Shown here piece by piece: positions 25,827-36,376 of a stretch of DNA of 64,000 bases. The stretch comes from Collinsella aerofaciens ATCC 25986 (GTDB taxonomy: Bacteria > Actinomycetota > Coriobacteriia > Coriobacteriales > Coriobacteriaceae). The DNA lies in contig NZ_CP048433.1 of NCBI RefSeq assembly GCF_010509075.1, positions 682,001 to 746,000 of the forward strand, in the 5' to 3' direction. How positions within the stretch are numbered: the first letter of the stretch is position 1; each line of letters opens with the position of its first letter. The notes under the pieces are model-generated. The model did no database searches, was not told the DNA's origin, and saw nothing but the letters and a program-made list of their open reading frames with translations. Both the position numbers and the translations under genes were made by a program.

Positions 25827-26435
25827 CTAGCGCAGCTGGGCGTAATGGTTGTAAATCGAAATAGCCGTGGGATAAAGATAGCGCCCGGACTGAATCACAT
25901 AGACCAAACCCTGCGCAAAACAGGAGAAGAACAACTCGTCGAGCGTCGACTCCCCCACCATCTTGCGCAGCGCATGTGCATAGTCGCCGTGGCGGTTGGG
26001 CTCGATGGCATCGGCCACAAAGACCACCATATCGAGCTGCGTCATGTCGCAGGCACCCACGGTGTGACGGTCGACAGCCTGGAAAACGGCCGGCGACAGC
26101 TCGGGAAAAAGCTGCGGAAGCTCATAGGCGGCAACAGGGCCATGCAAAAGCGGCGTCGCGGCGGAAGGAGAGCCGGCAATCTTAATGCCGTAATGCAGAG
26201 CGCGCGTGACCAGCTCGTCGTCGGAGAGCACTTTGTCCCAGTCATGGATCAGGCCGGCGGCAGCGGCATCAAAGCGGTCAACGCCGTAGACCTCGGCCAG
26301 ATGAAGTGCGGTCTCGGCAACACCCAGCGAATGCACATAGCGCTTGCGCTTATCCTTCATGCGAACATCGAGCAGCTCTTGAATGCGCTTGAGCAGCGCG
26401 CGCTCATCGCCCTCAAACTGATCCTCTACCGACAA
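25827..26435 (-). CDS. yqeK: HD-domain hydrolase YqeK (Ap4A hydrolase type)
   Basis: Members of this family cleave diadenosine tetraphosphate symmetrically to ADP using an iron-containing HD site. The 202-residue protein shows the metal ligands His35 (RYVHSLGVAE), His64-Asp65 (LIHDWDK), His in LLHGP, His in DRHTVGA and Asp in FVADAIEP. The start is a TTG at 26435 behind a G-rich stretch. It stands between nadD and rsfS, the conserved order. Confidence 0.92.
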   Translation of the reverse strand: MSVEDQFEGDERALLKRIQELLDVRMKDKRKRYVHSLGVAETALHLAEVYGVDRFDAAAAGLIHDWDKVLSDDELVTRALHYGIKIAGSPSAATPLLHGPVAAYELPQLFPELSPAVFQAVDRHTVGACDMTQLDMVVFVADAIEPNRHGDYAHALRKMVGESTLDELFFSCFAQGLVYVIQSGRYLYPTAISIYNHYAQLR

Positions 26436-26447
26436 CGTAGACCCCCA

Positions 26448-27125
26448 TCACTCAAAATCTTCTTGGCCCAAATCGGCATATAGCCTGCGTTTGCGAATGT
26501 AGCCGAGCACGGACTCGCTCGTAAGATAGCGCACGCTCATACCGCGGGCAACTCGCTTACGAATGTTCGTCGAGCTGATCGCCAGCGCCGGAATCTGAAT
26601 ATAGCGCACGTCGAACGGCAGCCCCGACTCTTTGATTCGGGCACGCGCCGTATCGATATCAAAGCCCGGTCGTGTCGCCGCAATAAAGGTAGCAAGCTCA
26701 GCGATTCGTTCGGCATCATGCCAGGTAACAATATCGATAATCGCGTCGGCGCCCGTAATAAAGTAGAGCTTTACCTGCGGCGGGTAAAAGTCGCGAAGGG
26801 CATGAAGCGTATCGGCCGTATAGGTTACACCCGGACGGTCAATCTCGAACCGACTCGCCAAAAAGGCCGGGTTCGCAGCGGTGGCGAGGACCGTCATGGC
26901 ATAACGGTCCTCGGCAGGCGTCACCGGCTTGTCAAGCTTAAAGGCAGGCGTGCCCGCCGGCATAAAGAGCACGGCATCCAAGTCGAGGGACTCACGCGCC
27001 TGCTCAGCGGTCACCAGGTGCCCGTAATGGATGGGATCAAAGGTGCCACCCATAATGCCGAGCCTAAACTCCTGCCCGTCCTCTAGAGGAAGCTCGGGCA
27101 GACCGATTCCACCGCGCAGCGACAT
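26448..27125 (-). CDS. nadD: nicotinate-nucleotide adenylyltransferase
   Basis: Forms deamido-NAD from nicotinate mononucleotide and ATP. The 225 residues carry the adenylyl-transfer motif GGTFDPIHYGH at 26-36 and ISSTNIRKR near the C-terminus, preceded by a short N-terminal extension of about 20 residues. The ATG at 27125 is 3 bases after the obgE stop. It has the family length and conserved neighbours. Confidence 0.96.
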   Translation of the reverse strand: MSLRGGIGLPELPLEDGQEFRLGIMGGTFDPIHYGHLVTAEQARESLDLDAVLFMPAGTPAFKLDKPVTPAEDRYAMTVLATAANPAFLASRFEIDRPGVTYTADTLHALRDFYPPQVKLYFITGADAIIDIVTWHDAERIAELATFIAATRPGFDIDTARARIKESGLPFDVRYIQIPALAISSTNIRKRVARGMSVRYLTSESVLGYIRKRRLYADLGQEDFE

Positions 27126-27128
27126 GGC

Positions 27129-28607
<1,479 letters not shown>

Positions 28608-28611
28608 CTAC

Positions 28612-28654
28612 AAAAAGAGGGAGACCCTTGAATCCTAAAACTCAAGTGCCTCCC
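28612..28654 (-). terminator. terminator between rpmA and obgE
   Basis: A 13-position stem (28619-28631 with 28642-28654, one mismatch) is followed on the minus strand by CTTTTTG. It should reduce read-through from the ribosomal genes into obgE. Confidence 0.75.
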
Positions 28655-28679
28655 ACATATGTGCTCTATGAAGGGTGAA

Positions 28680-28937
28680 TTACGCGTTCGCGAGCGGGCG
28701 TACGCTGACCCTGTGCTTGATACCCTTGTGGAACTCAACGGTACCGTCGACCAGCGCGAACAGCGTGTCGTCCTTACCACGGCCAACGTTCTCACCCGGG
28801 TGGATGTGCGTGCCGTGCTGACGGACGAGAATCGTGCCCGTGGTTACCGTCTGGCCGGCATAGCGCTTCGTGCCAAGGCGCTGACCGCGGGAGTCACGGC
28901 CATTACGGGAGGAACCGAGTCCTTTTTTGTGTGCCAT
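28680..28937 (-). CDS. rpmA: 50S ribosomal protein L27
   Basis: Peptidyl-transferase-centre protein of 85 residues. It starts [16 protein letters not shown], so it lacks the N-terminal prepeptide that Firmicutes cleave with Prp. It has the conserved [15 protein letters not shown]-type segment. It follows rplU by 33 bases. Confidence 0.97.
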   Translation of the reverse strand: MAHKKGLGSSRNGRDSRGQRLGTKRYAGQTVTTGTILVRQHGTHIHPGENVGRGKDDTLFALVDGTVEFHKGIKHRVSVRPLANA

Positions 28938-28970
28938 TGTGTATACCTACTCTTTCGTTACGAGTGTAAT

Positions 28971-29345
28971 CTACTCGGCGACGGGAGCCTCGGCAACAGC
29001 CTCAGCCTCTGCCTTGACAGCCTTCTTGGCGCGGGAGGTAGCCTGAACCTTCACGATCTTCAGCTTGGTGAGCTGCTGACGGTGACCCTTCAGACGACGA
29101 TAGCGCTTGCGCTTGTGGAACTTGAAGACCAGCTGCTTCTCGCCCTTGAACTGCTCAACGATCTGAGCGGTAACCTTGGCCTTGGCCAGCTTGTCGGGAT
29201 CGGTGACGATCTTCTTACCATCGTTGAGGAAGATAACCGGCAGGGTGACCTTGTCGCCCTCATTGCCCTCGATCTTCTCGACGGTGATGACATCGTCGGT
29301 GGCGACCTTGTACTGCTTGCCGCCCGTGTTAACGATTGCGTACAT
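28971..29345 (-). CDS. rplU: 50S ribosomal protein L21
   Basis: Binds 23S rRNA together with L20. The 124-residue product starts MYAIVNTGGKQYKV and has the KRKRYRRLKGHRQQ basic signature; an Ala/Glu-rich tail of about 25 residues extends the usual 103-residue form. The ATG at 29345 behind AAGGG gives the canonical start; the in-frame codon at 29366 is rejected. A well-formed promoter lies just upstream. Confidence 0.97.
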   Translation of the reverse strand: MYAIVNTGGKQYKVATDDVITVEKIEGNEGDKVTLPVIFLNDGKKIVTDPDKLAKAKVTAQIVEQFKGEKQLVFKFHKRKRYRRLKGHRQQLTKLKIVKVQATSRAKKAVKAEAEAVAEAPVAE

Positions 29346-29387
29346 GTTTACTTGCCCTTCATGCATCAGTTAGTGCAACAGCCGAAT

Positions 29388-29416
29388 ATAGTAGCAGGCG
29401 AAAATACCCCCGTCAA
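29388..29416 (-). promoter_or_regulatory. promoter of rplU-rpmA
   Basis: Minus strand: -35 TTGACG (29411-29416), 17-base spacer, -10 TACTAT (29388-29393). The -35 overlaps the end of the preceding gene. Confidence 0.75.
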
Positions 29417-30225
29417 CGAGTATGTGGAGCAAATCCACAAGTTCGCACAGGTATGGGGCTGACGAGTCGGCCCTCGTCGTCCTCGCATGCTTGATTCTGA
29501 CGCTCGACATCGTAGGAGCAGATGGTCACGAGGTCTTGCATACCGGTGGAAACAATAGGTGCATCCACGCCCGGGGTCAAGCCCTGCAACAAAACATCAG
29601 CAGCAGAAAGCAAAATTTCCGGACGCATGGAGCCCTCGTTGTCGGCATGGGTGTCGAGCATGAGCACTAAATGGTCCGGGCGCTCCCCCGCCGTGAGTTC
29701 ATAGCCCACGAGCGTGTGATCCAAATCCAAGCGCTTGCTCTTTTTGCCGCGTGCGTAGTCGATGCCATGGTCCGCGCGCAGCGTGTCGATCGCACGACGC
29801 ACCTCGTCGGCGCTTACGGGCGCCTCGGGATCCAAGTGCAGATCGATGCGATACGACAGGCGCGTGAGCTGCGCCGTCAAGGCCGGCGTGCGCACGTCGA
29901 TGTACGCCGCCTCAATGGGCGCCAGATCGGCCGGAGACGCCGCGGCCAGGCGCCCAAACGCCTCGTCGAGCGCCACGAACTCGGTCATAAACAGGTCATA
30001 CCACTCGCAGGTCGACGACGTACCAACCGGTAGCGCCGAAGAGAAGCCCACGCGCATGTGCGGAGAGAAGCCCTGCGTGACGGCATAGGGAAGTCCCGCA
30101 CGGCGCACGATGCGCTCAATGGTATGGATTACTTCGAGATGGCCCAAGTACTTAAGGCGATCGCGCTTGCCATAGCGAACACGAAGCCTAAAGAGCGAGG
30201 GGTTGTCGGTCAGGCGCTCACTCAT
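29413..30225 (-). CDS. DUF2344 / TIGR03936 radical-SAM-linked protein
   Basis: A 270-residue protein of unknown function that nearly always accompanies a TIGR03960 radical SAM protein, here immediately upstream with an ATGA overlap. The N-terminal RVRYGKRDRLKYLGHLEVIHTIERIVRRAG and TQGFSPHMRVGFSSALPVG motifs define the family. The C-terminal 60 residues are less conserved. In some organisms the two parts are fused, so they likely act together. No catalytic residues can be assigned. Confidence 0.9.
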   Translation of the reverse strand: MSERLTDNPSLFRLRVRYGKRDRLKYLGHLEVIHTIERIVRRAGLPYAVTQGFSPHMRVGFSSALPVGTSSTCEWYDLFMTEFVALDEAFGRLAAASPADLAPIEAAYIDVRTPALTAQLTRLSYRIDLHLDPEAPVSADEVRRAIDTLRADHGIDYARGKKSKRLDLDHTLVGYELTAGERPDHLVLMLDTHADNEGSMRPEILLSAADVLLQGLTPGVDAPIVSTGMQDLVTICSYDVERQNQACEDDEGRLVSPIPVRTCGFAPHTR

Positions 30226-32099
30226 GCGCGATCACCCATCAATACATTCTTGGCGTGGAGCGTGGGGCAGATCCCGCAGCCGGTGCACGACGTGCGGGTG
30301 CAGTCGGGAGTCGTGACGCCCTCGAGCGAGCGACGGTACTCGCGCTCAAGGAAGCCGCGCGTGCAGCCGGGGCTCACGTGCTCCCACGGCAGGCGCCAGT
30401 CCAACTCGTAGGGCAGGTGCACGAGTTCATTGAGGTCGATGCCGTTTTTGGCAGCAGCTTCCTTCCAGTTATCGAGCGAGAAATGCTCTGCCCAGGCGTC
30501 AAAGCGAGAGCCCGAGCGCCAAGCATCGATGATGACGGGCGTCATGTCACGACCGGCGCGGGACAGCGCGGCCTCGATGAGCGAGGTCTCGGCATCGTGG
30601 TAATGCACGCGGACGGCACGGTTGCGAACGCTCGTGATAAGCAACTTCTGGCGACGCTTGACGTCGTCGTAGTCGAGCTGCGGGCACCACTGGAACGGCG
30701 TGGCAGCCTTGGGGATAAAGACCGAAACCGAGATGGACACCGAGATCGAGCCGCGACGAGCCTTGGGCACCACGGAACGACCGAGCTCCAGCACGTGATC
30801 GGCCAGATTGGCGATGGCCACGATGTCCTCATCGCGCTCGCCGGGAAGGCCCATCATAAAGTAGAGCTTCATGCGGTTCCAGCCGGCCTCGAAGGCCGCC
30901 TTGGCCGCACGGTCCAGGTCCTCCTCGGTCACGTTCTTGTTAATGATGTCGCGCATGCGCTGGCTGCCGGCCTCGGGCGCGAACGTCAGGCCGCCCTTCT
31001 TTTCGCCGGCGACCGACTCGGCCATATCCACGCCAAACGAATCCAGGCGCTGCGACGGAATAGACACGCGTATACCCGTATCCTCCAGGCGACGGTTGAG
31101 CCTGCCGAGCACGTCGCGAATGCAGGAGTGGTCGGTCGTGGAAAGCGAGGTCAGCGACACCTCGTCATAGCCGGTCTTTTCCAGACCCTGAATCACCGAC
31201 GAGACGATCTGGTCGGCCGAGCGCTCGCGCACCGGGCGATACGTCATGCCGGCCTGACAAAAACGACAGCCGCGGGCGCAGCCGCGCAGGATCTCGATAG
31301 ACAGGCGGTCGTGAACCAGCTGCGCATAGGGCACGCACGACTGCGACAGCGGATTCGTGGCGCCGAAATCCTCAACGACGCGCTTGTAGACCACGGTCGG
31401 CGCATCCTTGCCTTCACGCGGCACGGTGTAGCCATGCGGCGAGCAGGGCTCGTCGTGACGAACCTCATAGAGCGACGGCACGTAGTTGCCGGCAATGGAT
31501 GCAAGCTGCTCGACAATCTGCGCGCGCGGGACCCCTTCGTCACGCAGGCGGCGATGCAGCTGGCAGGTCTCGAGCAGCGATTCCTCGCCCTCACCGATGA
31601 GGATGGCATCGAAGAAGGCCGCGTACGGCTCGGGGTTGTACACCGAGGGACCGCCGGCGATGATGATTGGGTCGTCTTCACCTCGGTCGGCCGCTAACAG
31701 CGGAATGCCAGCGAGGTCCAAAGCCTCGAGGAAGTTCGTCACCGCCATCTCGTGCGGCACATGCAGACCGACGATATCAAACGAAGCGACCGGCGCTGCA
31801 CCCTCGAGCGATAGCAGCGGAATACCCGCCTCGCGCATGGCGTCGCCCATATCGGGCCACGGCACATAGCCGCGCTCGCAGGAGATGCCCTCGGCCTGGT
31901 TAAGGATGTTGTAGAGGATGGCGATGCCCTGGTTGGGCAGACCGACCTCGTACACATCCGGATAGATCAGGCAGCAACGGTAGTCGGCATCGGCCTTGGA
32001 AAGCGTGCCCCACTCGTGATCGATATAGCGGCTCGGCTTCTCGACCTTGGCGAGCAACGGCTCAATTAAATGAAAACAGTCTTGGTATGCAACGCGCAA
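30222..32099 (-). CDS. TIGR03960 family B12-binding/radical SAM protein
   Basis: A 625-residue protein with an N-terminal cobalamin-binding-like domain (about 40-200) and a central radical SAM barrel. The barrel carries the CxxxCxxC cluster motif CARGCRFC near residue 270. The C-terminal region has further Cys residues (CTGCGICPT near the end) that could hold a second cluster. Substrate unknown; the partner DUF2344 protein follows with ATGA overlap. The start is a TTG at 32099 with AGGGG before it, 10 bases after the DUF697-like gene. The pair is inserted between rod-shape genes and rplU. Confidence 0.92.
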   Translation of the reverse strand: MRVAYQDCFHLIEPLLAKVEKPSRYIDHEWGTLSKADADYRCCLIYPDVYEVGLPNQGIAILYNILNQAEGISCERGYVPWPDMGDAMREAGIPLLSLEGAAPVASFDIVGLHVPHEMAVTNFLEALDLAGIPLLAADRGEDDPIIIAGGPSVYNPEPYAAFFDAILIGEGEESLLETCQLHRRLRDEGVPRAQIVEQLASIAGNYVPSLYEVRHDEPCSPHGYTVPREGKDAPTVVYKRVVEDFGATNPLSQSCVPYAQLVHDRLSIEILRGCARGCRFCQAGMTYRPVRERSADQIVSSVIQGLEKTGYDEVSLTSLSTTDHSCIRDVLGRLNRRLEDTGIRVSIPSQRLDSFGVDMAESVAGEKKGGLTFAPEAGSQRMRDIINKNVTEEDLDRAAKAAFEAGWNRMKLYFMMGLPGERDEDIVAIANLADHVLELGRSVVPKARRGSISVSISVSVFIPKAATPFQWCPQLDYDDVKRRQKLLITSVRNRAVRVHYHDAETSLIEAALSRAGRDMTPVIIDAWRSGSRFDAWAEHFSLDNWKEAAAKNGIDLNELVHLPYELDWRLPWEHVSPGCTRGFLEREYRRSLEGVTTPDCTRTSCTGCGICPTLHAKNVLMGDRA

Positions 32100-32109
32100 C
32101 GGAAAACCC

Positions 32110-33039
32110 CTAAGCAGCGAGATCGGATGCGTCTTGGTAGGACGCCATAGGACGGGTAGCGCCCGCGACCGTGGTCACCAGATCGCGAACGCGGGAGAAC
32201 GTGGCAGTGACCACCTCGTTGGCACGGCTGTAGTCGACATCGCGCTCGTAGAGCGAAACAAGCGCACGGCCCATGCCGTAGGTGCCCGCGGCAGCAGTGA
32301 GCGCCTTGACGGCAAACCCAATATGCGGCGTCTGTTTGACGAGCGCGCGGGTGACCGCGCGGATCACAAGACCGCCGGCAAGCACGCCCGCGACCTCGTA
32401 GCCGCGCTCGGGCTTAATACCGCGTCCAAAGACGGCAGCGAGCTCAAAGAGCATGCCCACCTGCGCCAGCGCCATAACGGGATAATCGGCGCCCGGCAAA
32501 AACACCAGCGCACCGGTCGCCATATTGGTGAGCGCGCACGAGGTGATGATACGATTGGCCGCCGCGATGCGCATGAAGGCAAAGTTCGCCGCAAAAGCCG
32601 TTTCCTTGTCGGTGCGATCGAGAATCCAGCGGGCAAGCGTCTCGAGCAGATACGTCTTATCGGTTGCCGCTACCACGCCGAGCATGGGCGTGGACTCCTC
32701 GATAAACGGCACCTCCACAGCAGACTCGGCAAGCACGCACACGGGCGCGCCGGCGATCACGAGCTCCTGCACGGCACTCTCCAAGCGGTCGGAACCACAC
32801 GAGAGCACCAGCACCACATCGGTATCGGTCTTTGGAGCAATTCGCTCCTCCCCCAGACGCTCGACGCGCACAATACCCGAGGTCGTCTGCGGCACAAAGG
32901 CGTCACGCACCGTCTCGGCAAGAAAGCGCGAGGCGGACGAATCCAGATAGACCGAGACGCGCACCGGCGTATCGGAATCCTTCTTAACGGACGCGCCCAT
33001 CTTAAAAGCGCGGGTCAGCTTATCTACGGGAATTTTCAT
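32110..33039 (-). CDS. DUF697-like protein in the rod-shape operon
   Basis: A 309-residue protein whose C-terminal half (about 150-270) resembles DUF697: mainly helical, with FLPGADYPVMALAQVGMLFELAAVFGRG. DUF697 domains often sit next to or are fused with GTPases, but no P-loop is visible here. The N-terminal half (about 20-140) is a mixed alpha/beta region with VVLVLSCGSDRLESAV, perhaps a Rossmann-like domain. The ATG at 33039 follows GGAGGGG, 18 bases after rodA. Location suggests a cell-elongation or envelope role; function is not known. Confidence 0.65.
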   Translation of the reverse strand: MKIPVDKLTRAFKMGASVKKDSDTPVRVSVYLDSSASRFLAETVRDAFVPQTTSGIVRVERLGEERIAPKTDTDVVLVLSCGSDRLESAVQELVIAGAPVCVLAESAVEVPFIEESTPMLGVVAATDKTYLLETLARWILDRTDKETAFAANFAFMRIAAANRIITSCALTNMATGALVFLPGADYPVMALAQVGMLFELAAVFGRGIKPERGYEVAGVLAGGLVIRAVTRALVKQTPHIGFAVKALTAAAGTYGMGRALVSLYERDVDYSRANEVVTATFSRVRDLVTTVAGATRPMASYQDASDLAA

Positions 33040-33057
33040 AGCAAACCCCTCCAGCGG

Positions 33058-34284
33058 TTACGCGGCGCCCGAACGATGCCGCCATATGGATTGTACGATA
33101 CCCACCGTCAGCAGCTGAATCATCATCGAAGACGAACCGAAGCTAATAAACGGTAGCGGAATACCGGTAATCGGCATCATGCCGATGCACATGCCGATGT
33201 TTTCGAAGGTCTGGAACGCCCACATGCCGACGATACCTACGCATGATAAGCGTAGGAACAGAGACTCGCACTTAAAAGCAACGCGGATCGTCGAGAAGAT
33301 GAGCAGTACGTACAAGCACAGCAGCAAAAAGGAGCCGCAAAAGCCAAAGGTCTCGGACAGAAAGGCGAAGACGAAGTCGGTGTGGAACTCAGGCAGAAAG
33401 CCGCCGGCCGACTGCGTCGCATGGCCCAAACCCTTACCAAAGAAGCCACCCGAGCCAACGGCGATAAGCGACTGCTGCAGGTTGTAGGCATCGTCCGAAT
33501 CGGCATTATCGGGGTCGATAAAGACCGTCAGACGGTTCATCTGATACTGCTTGATAAGCACATCGTGGCCGAGCAACGAATCAAAGACCGAATCGAGCGC
33601 CAGGACGAGGGCCACCAGGCCCACGAGCAGGGCCAGGGTCGACAGCACCCATTCGCGGCGTGCACCACTCATACAAATGACGATGGCGCCCGAAACCAGC
33701 ACGACAAGGCCCGAGCCCAGGTCGCCCATGGCGACGACGGCCAAAAACGGAATGGACAACATGCCGCAGAGCTTGACGTAGTCGCGAACGGTATCGATGC
33801 GACCGTTATACTGCGAGCCAAGCGTAGCAATAAAGAAGATGGTGATGAGCTTGGCAAGCTCAACCGGCTGGAATGTCAAGCCGATACCGGGAATCTTGAT
33901 CCAGCCCGTCATGCCCAGACCGCCCGTATAGGACAGACCCGGAATCTTGGGCGAGAGGATCACGATCAGGTCGATGACGAGCAACGCCGTCGAGAAATTG
34001 GAAATACCGCGCAGGTCGGAGCGCCAGACCAGCACCGCCAGCACCGTGCCGATGCCAATTCCCAGCAGATGGCGTGAGAACGAAGCATCGGCCTTAAACT
34101 GCGAAGCCGACCAGATAATGATGGCACCGTAGGCGACGAGCGCCACTGTAGCCACGAGCACACCGATATGGACCTTTTGGCGAAACGTGCCGCGCGAGGC
34201 CGAAAGTTGCTTGTTGACGCGGTCCAGGCTGCTGCGAGAGCCGGTCTTGGTTGAACGGAACAGATCCGCCGGAGAAAAATCCAT
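33058..34284 (-). CDS. rodA: rod shape-determining peptidoglycan glycosyltransferase RodA
   Basis: SEDS-family polymerase that works with PBP2 in lateral wall synthesis. The 408 residues form about ten membrane helices after a 40-residue cytoplasmic tail. Family marks include FQPVELAKL, the large extracellular loop with YNLQQSLIAVGSGGFFGKGLG, and the C-terminal TGIPLPFISFGSSS. The ATG at 34284 follows AGGAGG, 9 bases after mrdA. Confidence 0.96.
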   Translation of the reverse strand: MDFSPADLFRSTKTGSRSSLDRVNKQLSASRGTFRQKVHIGVLVATVALVAYGAIIIWSASQFKADASFSRHLLGIGIGTVLAVLVWRSDLRGISNFSTALLVIDLIVILSPKIPGLSYTGGLGMTGWIKIPGIGLTFQPVELAKLITIFFIATLGSQYNGRIDTVRDYVKLCGMLSIPFLAVVAMGDLGSGLVVLVSGAIVICMSGARREWVLSTLALLVGLVALVLALDSVFDSLLGHDVLIKQYQMNRLTVFIDPDNADSDDAYNLQQSLIAVGSGGFFGKGLGHATQSAGGFLPEFHTDFVFAFLSETFGFCGSFLLLCLYVLLIFSTIRVAFKCESLFLRLSCVGIVGMWAFQTFENIGMCIGMMPITGIPLPFISFGSSSMMIQLLTVGIVQSIWRHRSGAA

Positions 34285-34293
34285 CGCAACCTC

Positions 34294-36363
34294 CTATCGA
34301 ACCGAAGAATCGCCCGAGGCCGAAGAGGTATCGGGCTCGTCATAAATCACACCGAGCACGTCGCGCACGACATGCATCGCGGTATCTGAGCCGCCGCCGC
34401 CCTGCTCCAGGACAGTAGCGATGACATACTTGGGATTATCGGCCGGTGCATAGGCGCAGAACCAAGCGTATTCGTCCTCGCCGCTTTTCTCGCCCGTGCC
34501 CGACTTGCCGTATACCTGCGGCGTCAGGGTACCAAAGTGCGCCGCCAGGGACGTCGATGCCGTGTATATCACGTCGTGCATGCCGTTGCGAACAAGAGCC
34601 AAATCCGAATCGCTGTTGATCTTGGCCTCCAGGCGCTTCTTCTTGCCCTTGCCGTTGTACTTATAGGCATCGCCGTCGCCATCGCGCGACACGGCAGATA
34701 AAAACACGTGAGGCACGTACTGTTTACCGCCGTTGGCAAGACCCATATAGGCGCACGCCATCTGCAGGGGCGTCACCAGGATGTCGCCCTGGCCGATGGC
34801 AATGTTCGTCATATCACCGGCATTCCACTTGCGGTCCTCGGCAGATGCGTCGGTGAAGTACGACTCTTTCCACTCGGCATCGGGAATACGGCCCGCGCCC
34901 TCACTCGGCAGATCGATACCGCAGGTCTTGCCTAGGCCCCAGCGACGAAAGACCTCCTGCAGCCCCTCGGAATGTTTCTCGTCATAAAAGAACGCCTTGC
35001 CCATGTCGTAGAAGACGGGGTCGCACGAGTTGGCGATACCCGACTGCAGCGTCATGGTGCCGTGGCCGGAATGCAGCCAGCAGTACTTGCCCCACGACTT
35101 GCCCAGACCCGTCCAATAGCCCGTGCAGTTGGTCGTCTGCCCCGACGTGTAGGTTCCAAACTCAAGACCGGCCAGTGCCGAGAGCGGCTTGATGGTCGAA
35201 GCCGACATGTACTGTCCGCTAATGGCGCGGTTGAGCAGCGGGTGCGAACCCTTGTCATCATTGAGCTCGGTCCACACGTCATTTGAGACGCCGCCGATAA
35301 AGACGGACGGATCGAACTTGGGCTCGCTCGCCATGCCCAGGATCTCGCCATTGTTGGGATCGAGACACACCACAGCGCCGTTGCCGGCATTGCTGTAGCC
35401 AGTGGTCTTGGCAAGCTCGATAGCGCTCGCCAGTGCCGTCTCGCAGGCCTGTTGGATCTTAAGGTCGAGCGTGAGCTTAATGTCGGAGCCGGCCTTCGCC
35501 GGCACGGCGCCGGCCTGACCGGTCACATTGCCCGAGGCATCGACCTTGACGGTCTGCTCGCCACGAATACCCTGCAGCAGGTTTTCGTAGTAGCTCTCAA
35601 CGCCCGCCTGGCCCACGATATCGCCCGACTGGTACGTAATCTTGCCAGCAGAAGCATCATCATCGCCAGAGGTTTTCTTATTCTGGGCCTCGAGCTGCTC
35701 GGAGGTAATGGTGCCGGTATAGCCCAAGATATGGCATGCCGTCTCGCCATATGGATACTGGCGCTCGGTACGCTCGGCAATCTTGACGCCCGGGAACTCG
35801 CCGGCATGCTCCTGAATATAGGCAACCGTGGAGCGACGGACGTCCGTCGCGATGGTATGCAGGCTCTGAGCGCCCTCTGTATTGTCCTGAATATTGCGAA
35901 GGACCGCCACGTAAGGCATTCCAAGCACGTTGGCAAGATGGCGAACCAGAACCTCATCCTCCGCAAGGTCGCGGTAGGCCACGACAGCAAGTGAGGGACG
36001 GTTCTGGACAAGCGCCACGCCATTGCGGTCAAGGATGCGACCGCGCACAGCGGGTGTGGTAACGGTGCGAGTCTGATTACTATTGGCCTGCTTCTCGTAA
36101 TATTCCGACGAGACCATCTGCATGCCCCACAGCTTGACGGCAAGCGCCGCAAACATCGCGCCCACACCCGTGGTGAGGATGGAAAAGCGGCCCTTAAAGG
36201 CGGTCGCCGCGGTATTGCCCTCGCCCTCGGTGGCGCGCGGGGCCGTTCCATGCTGCGTATCGTAGGTAAAACGGGAATCGCCACGACGCATGATGACCAG
36301 CGCGACCACGATGGCCACAACCAGCACGATACCGGCGATAATAACCGTCAACTGGGAAGACAT
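34294..36363 (-). CDS. mrdA: penicillin-binding protein 2 (class B transpeptidase)
   Basis: Cross-links peptidoglycan during elongation. The 689 residues have one membrane helix at 5-25, a second hydrophobic stretch at about 60-80, and the PBP dimerisation domain. The transpeptidase domain has nucleophile Ser389 (STIK 389-392), an SxD-type second motif SCD at 446-448, and KSGT at 620-623. The doubled hydrophobic N-terminus and the linker between them are unusual for PBP2. The ATG at 36363 follows GGGGAGG. It lies between mreD and rodA. Confidence 0.95.
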   Translation of the reverse strand: MSSQLTVIIAGIVLVVAIVVALVIMRRGDSRFTYDTQHGTAPRATEGEGNTAATAFKGRFSILTTGVGAMFAALAVKLWGMQMVSSEYYEKQANSNQTRTVTTPAVRGRILDRNGVALVQNRPSLAVVAYRDLAEDEVLVRHLANVLGMPYVAVLRNIQDNTEGAQSLHTIATDVRRSTVAYIQEHAGEFPGVKIAERTERQYPYGETACHILGYTGTITSEQLEAQNKKTSGDDDASAGKITYQSGDIVGQAGVESYYENLLQGIRGEQTVKVDASGNVTGQAGAVPAKAGSDIKLTLDLKIQQACETALASAIELAKTTGYSNAGNGAVVCLDPNNGEILGMASEPKFDPSVFIGGVSNDVWTELNDDKGSHPLLNRAISGQYMSASTIKPLSALAGLEFGTYTSGQTTNCTGYWTGLGKSWGKYCWLHSGHGTMTLQSGIANSCDPVFYDMGKAFFYDEKHSEGLQEVFRRWGLGKTCGIDLPSEGAGRIPDAEWKESYFTDASAEDRKWNAGDMTNIAIGQGDILVTPLQMACAYMGLANGGKQYVPHVFLSAVSRDGDGDAYKYNGKGKKKRLEAKINSDSDLALVRNGMHDVIYTASTSLAAHFGTLTPQVYGKSGTGEKSGEDEYAWFCAYAPADNPKYVIATVLEQGGGGSDTAMHVVRDVLGVIYDEPDTSSASGDSSVR

Positions 36364-36376
36364 CTACGGGCCTCCC

